A DNA stretch of 5,117 bases, taken from positions 1-5,117 of the forward strand of contig CACZTE010000144.1 in NCBI GenBank assembly GCA_902784045.1, given 5' to 3'. The notes beneath the pieces were generated by a model that did not search any database, was not told the DNA's origin, and saw only the letters and a program-made list of their open reading frames with translations. Shown here piece by piece: positions 4,838 to 5,117 of this stretch (positions are counted from its first letter, which is position 1; every line of letters begins with the position of its first letter). This DNA is from an uncultured Eubacterium sp. Its GTDB lineage: Bacteria; Bacillota; Clostridia; Eubacteriales; Eubacteriaceae. The translations under genes and the position numbers were made by a program.

Positions 4838-5117
4838 ATGTTCTCCTGTTGAATGTATGGTATATCCCGAGACTTAAAATAATCCTTAAGCGGGGAATGG
4901 CTTAAGGGTGGGCTAAGTTTGGGGCTTTTGATAGGCGCAAGACACGCTTTTTCGGATGAGCCAGGCTGTTCGTATCTGATGCAAATTAAGAAGATAACCG
5001 TCGCGCCAACGTGAATCAGCCGTTATCATGATTGCGCAAGCACAACGCAATTATTCAAAAACTTACGAATTGAGCGATAAGCTTTTGACGGCTGTACGCG
5101 CGTTTGTGTCAGTATAG
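4838..5117. other. Non-coding leader side of walJ
   Basis: I find no supported gene in these 280 bases. Frames entering from the right edge on the minus strand close after 17 and about 29 codons and look like nothing recognisable. A plus-strand ATG frame at 5028-5117 (29 aa) has no ribosome site. The walJ promoter should lie here; TATACC on the minus strand (about 4858-4863) could be a -10, but no good -35 sits at the right spacing. A GATAAC/GTTATC pair (4993-4998 and 5022-5027) is too short to interpret. Confidence 0.5.
4884..4907. repeat. Inverted repeat CCTTAAGC / GCTTAAGG upstream of walJ
   Basis: A perfect 8-bp inverted repeat with an 8-base loop (GGGGAATG), extendable by a G-T wobble and one more pair. 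It lies about 47 bases before the walJ start. On the minus strand it is followed by GATTATTTTAAG, so it could be a weak terminator for the gene to the right of the window, or a regulator site for walJ-htrA. CTTAA-type elements also occur at 4873 and, as CTAAG, at 4913, giving four related elements within about 45 bases. Confidence 0.5.

Noticed and set aside
5028..5117. 29-aa plus-strand frame ending exactly at the right edge
   Set aside because: No ribosome site, no recognisable features, and the stop coinciding with the window end is uninformative.
5063..5117. Minus-strand frame entering from the right edge as a possible gene end
   Set aside because: Only 17 codons are visible before the stop and a second frame stays open about as long, so the C-terminus of a neighbouring gene cannot be assigned.

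Overview
This window looks like a chromosomal segment of a low-to-moderate G+C Gram-positive bacterium (Bacillota, most likely a clostridial or Eubacterium-type anaerobe). The evidence is strong Shine-Dalgarno sites, classic hairpin-plus-T-run terminators, and a minus-strand pair walJ (yycJ) followed by a membrane-anchored HtrA protease, the arrangement known from the end of the walRKHIJ-htrA locus of Bacillota. The genus cannot be fixed from the sequence. There is no sign of phage, transposase, CRISPR array, rRNA or tRNA.

Layout: (1) Positions 3-726, plus strand: the 3' end of an unidentified gene, then a six-helix DUF308/HdeD-type membrane protein whose Shine-Dalgarno site overlaps the upstream stop codon, so the two are almost certainly one operon. 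(2) Positions 727-1166: no established gene. This stretch holds a possible 36-codon ORF with an ATT start, an opposing hydrophobic 30-aa ORF, a run of hairpins, and a strong plus-strand terminator at 1068-1117. (3) Positions 1167-2126, minus strand: a PAP2-family membrane phosphatase with all catalytic residues. (4) Positions 2127-2449: an AT-rich intergenic region with promoter-like elements, an 11-base direct repeat and a minus-strand terminator. (5) Positions 2450-2569, minus strand: a 39-aa single-helix membrane protein with a near-perfect Shine-Dalgarno site and its own terminator. (6) Positions 2570-2811: an intergenic region with two pairs of degenerate tandem repeats. (7) Positions 2812-4002 and 4049-4837, minus strand: htrA and walJ, 46 bases apart with no terminator between them, so probably one transcript in the order walJ-htrA. 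(8) Positions 4838-5117: no supported gene, but an 8-bp inverted repeat lies just upstream of walJ.

The identified genes share an envelope theme: a cell-wall-linked metallo-hydrolase, an extracytoplasmic quality-control protease, a lipid-phosphate phosphatase, a stress-type membrane protein and a membrane miniprotein. No wholly new system is evident. The most interesting material is small: the 39-aa membrane protein, the small-ORF and structured-RNA candidates at 742-1117, and the repeat cluster between htrA and the miniprotein gene.
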